From Pseudomonas sp. SJZ074 (GTDB taxonomy: Bacteria; Pseudomonadota; Gammaproteobacteria; Pseudomonadales; Pseudomonadaceae), in NCBI RefSeq assembly GCF_007828215.1, contig NZ_VIUE01000005.1, forward strand, positions 248,001-312,000: 64,000 bases of DNA, in the 5' to 3' direction. This document shows positions 61,086 to 64,000 of the stretch, one piece after another; the first letter of the stretch is position 1; the number at the start of each line of letters is the position of its first letter. The position numbers and the translations under genes were made by a program. Under the pieces are notes generated by a model that ran no database searches, was not told the DNA's origin, and saw only the letters and a program-made list of their open reading frames with translations.

Positions 61086-61173
61086 GTGGGAGCGGGCTTG
61101 CTCGCGAAAGCGGTTTAACATTCAACCCATGTGTTGACTGATTCACCGCCTTCGCGAGCAAGCCCGCTCCCAC
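61086..61173. repeat. REP doublet (GTGGGAGC family)
   Basis: GTGGGAGCGGGCTTGCTCGC facing GCGAGCAAGCCCGCTCCCAC in the accA-tilS gap. Confidence 0.85.
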
Positions 61174-61200
61174 ATTTGATTTGTGCCAAGGCTGAAACCC

Positions 61201-62526
61201 ATGAACACAAGCATCGACCTGCCAACCCGGCTCCTCACACAGCTATCTCCCTGGCGCAACGCCATCACCTGGCGCATCGCCTTCTCCGGCGGCCTCGACT
61301 CCACCGTCCTGTTGCACCTGCTCGCGACCCTTTCGCAACACCACGCCTTGCCCGCGCTGAGTGCGATCCATGTGCATCACGGCCTTCAGGCAGCGGCCGA
61401 GGCGTGGCCGGATCATTGCCGTTCGGTCTGCGCGACCCTTGGCGTACCGCTGGACGTGGTGAATGTACAAGTGCGTCCTGGCGCCAGCATCGAGCGTGCC
61501 GCTCGGGAGGCGCGTTATGGCGCGTTCGTGGCGGCCACCCATGGCAATGAAGTGCTGCTCACCGCCCAGCACCGTGATGATCAGGCCGAAACCTTGTTGT
61601 TTCGCCTGCTGCGGGGGGCAGGGGTGAGGGGCTTGGCGGCGATGCCACGGCAGCGGCCTTTGGGACTGGGGCATCTGCTGCGGCCCTTGCTCGAGGTATC
61701 CCGTACCGAGCTGGAAACTTATGCGACGCAACAGGGCTTGAGCTGGATCGACGACCCGTCCAACGATGATCACCGGTACGCGCGCAACTACCTGCGCCAG
61801 CGGGTTTTTCCTGCGCTGGCCGGGCACTGGCCGCAAGCCTCGGCAACCCTGGCCCGAAGTGCTGCGCATATGGGCGAAGCCCAAGGCTTGCTGGACGATT
61901 TGGCGCGGATCGACTTGGCCCAGGCCGTGACGCCGGATGCGTTCGACTGGCTTGGGCTGCAATCGCTGGTGCTGGCGCCGTTGCGGGCGTTGTCACCGGC
62001 CCGTCAGCGCAACGCGTTGAGCCACTGGCTGGCACCGCTGACCCTGCTGCCCGACAGCGATCACTGGGTGGGCTGGGACTCGTTGCGCGATGCCGCGGAC
62101 GGTGCCCGGCCAATCTGGCGCCTGGCCGGCGGCGAGTTGCACCGGGCCGCCGGGCGGGTCTGGTGGTTATCCGACCACTGGCTATGTTCGCCGCCAGGCC
62201 CCGTCGACTGGGCGGATGCGGCGCTGCCGCTGCGCTTGCCGGGCAACGGTCGGTTGGCGCTTATCGGCCAGCCGCCTGCGGGGGCGTTTAGCGTGCGCTA
62301 TCGTCAAGGCGGCGAGGTGCTGGCGTTAGCGGGTCGTGGCCATCGTGATCTCAAGCGTTTGCTCAATGAAAAGGGCGTGCCGGCGTTCGTTCGCGGCCGA
62401 TTGCCGCTGCTCTATCAAGGCGAGCAATTGCTGGCGGTGGCCAACCTGGCCGGGCTTGATGCACAAGCGGATGGCAGTTGGCGATTGATCTGGACGCCAG
62501 GAAACCAAGATCTGGGTTTGAGCTGA
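61201..62526 (+). CDS. tilS: tRNA(Ile)-lysidine synthetase
   Basis: Modifies C34 of tRNA-Ile(CAU) to lysidine so it reads AUA. The 441-residue protein has the PP-loop SGGLDST (residues 29-35), AQHRDDQAETLLFRLLRGAG, and a C-terminal part with KRLLNEKGVPAFVRGRLPLL. ATG 61201 is the start; MPRLK at 61183 extends into the REP-flanking spacer. Confidence 0.95.
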   Translation: MNTSIDLPTRLLTQLSPWRNAITWRIAFSGGLDSTVLLHLLATLSQHHALPALSAIHVHHGLQAAAEAWPDHCRSVCATLGVPLDVVNVQVRPGASIERAAREARYGAFVAATHGNEVLLTAQHRDDQAETLLFRLLRGAGVRGLAAMPRQRPLGLGHLLRPLLEVSRTELETYATQQGLSWIDDPSNDDHRYARNYLRQRVFPALAGHWPQASATLARSAAHMGEAQGLLDDLARIDLAQAVTPDAFDWLGLQSLVLAPLRALSPARQRNALSHWLAPLTLLPDSDHWVGWDSLRDAADGARPIWRLAGGELHRAAGRVWWLSDHWLCSPPGPVDWADAALPLRLPGNGRLALIGQPPAGAFSVRYRQGGEVLALAGRGHRDLKRLLNEKGVPAFVRGRLPLLYQGEQLLAVANLAGLDAQADGSWRLIWTPGNQDLGLS

Positions 62527-62779
62527 AAGGGGCTTTCCGGTAGACTACGCTCCCTTCTTGATACAACTTCTGTGGATTCGCCTGAATTGCAGGAGTTGCC
62601 GATTACCAAGCAGTCTTTGCTGGGCGATTCCAAAAAATGTGTAGCGAGCAACGTACCGGTGATTTGTCTTCCGGTCTGTCCCAACGCGGCGGTTTTTTTG
62701 AAAGGTGCACTGTGATTAATGCAGGTGATCGGGGGCTTCGGCCTTCCTTCGCTTTCCCCGGCGGCTCGGACCGCTTTAA

Positions 62780-64000
<1,221 letters not shown>

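Overview
The window is a chromosomal segment of a fluorescent pseudomonad, most likely of the Pseudomonas fluorescens complex. This rests on high GC, a gene order matching known Pseudomonas blocks (prfB-lysS, ppc-adk-tsaB, mexL-mexJK, plsB, the csd and dap genes, rpsB to pyrG), and many short palindromic repeats of two families typical of this group, GTGGGAGCG..GCTTGCTCGCGA and GTGGCGAGGGGAT. I see no phage, integrase, insertion sequence, CRISPR array, rRNA or tRNA.

Layout. 1-6.5 kb: the 3' end of prfB, lysS with a clear terminator, a TetR regulator, two lipoproteins (one an alpha/beta hydrolase) and a DUF1704 protein with a metallopeptidase-like HExxxH motif. 6.5-8.5 kb (minus): two DUF4398 lipoproteins, one carrying an OmpA domain, and a small conserved protein. 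8.7-17.5 kb: ppc, adk, tsaB, a DUF72 protein, an ICL/PEP-mutase family lyase, an extensin-like putative peptidase, a small protein with an internal tandem repeat, and rsmJ. 17.6-22.6 kb: a TetR repressor divergent from an RND efflux pair (mexL, mexJ, mexK), with no outer-membrane channel gene. 22.8-26.5 kb (minus): DUF4197, YbaY-like lipoprotein and plsB. 26.7-28.1 kb: an accessory-looking secreted protein with two Ig-like repeats and a halovibrin-like C-terminal domain, interrupted by a one-base frameshift. 28.3-41.1 kb: a cold-shock protein, rlmA, dapE, tcdA facing csdE/csdA, dapD, an ArsC-like protein, a DUF6124 gene with a long structured leader, dapC, glnD and map. 41.4-64 kb: the conserved block rpsB-tsf-pyrH-frr-uppS-cdsA-dxr-rseP-bamA-skp-lpxD-fabZ-lpxA-lpxB-rnhB-dnaE-accA-tilS-pyrG (pyrG cut by the window end).

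How the genes work together. The right half is an essential growth block: translation (S2, EF-Ts, RRF), nucleotide supply (PyrH, PyrG), undecaprenyl and isoprenoid supply (UppS, Dxr), phospholipid precursors (CdsA, AccA), outer-membrane assembly (RseP, BamA, Skp), lipid A synthesis (LpxD, FabZ, LpxA, LpxB) and replication (DnaE, RnhB). The dap genes give lysine and diaminopimelate by the succinylase route. CsdA, CsdE and TcdA form the sulfur-transfer and ct6A tRNA-modification module. GlnD senses nitrogen.

The two least ordinary features are the DUF6124 leader (about 35.43-35.66 kb), where one central segment is complementary both to an upstream arm and to a downstream segment containing the Shine-Dalgarno, as in a translational switch, and the frameshifted Ig-like/halovibrin-like gene (26.7-28.1 kb). 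All reading was by eye; no homology search or RNA folding was run.
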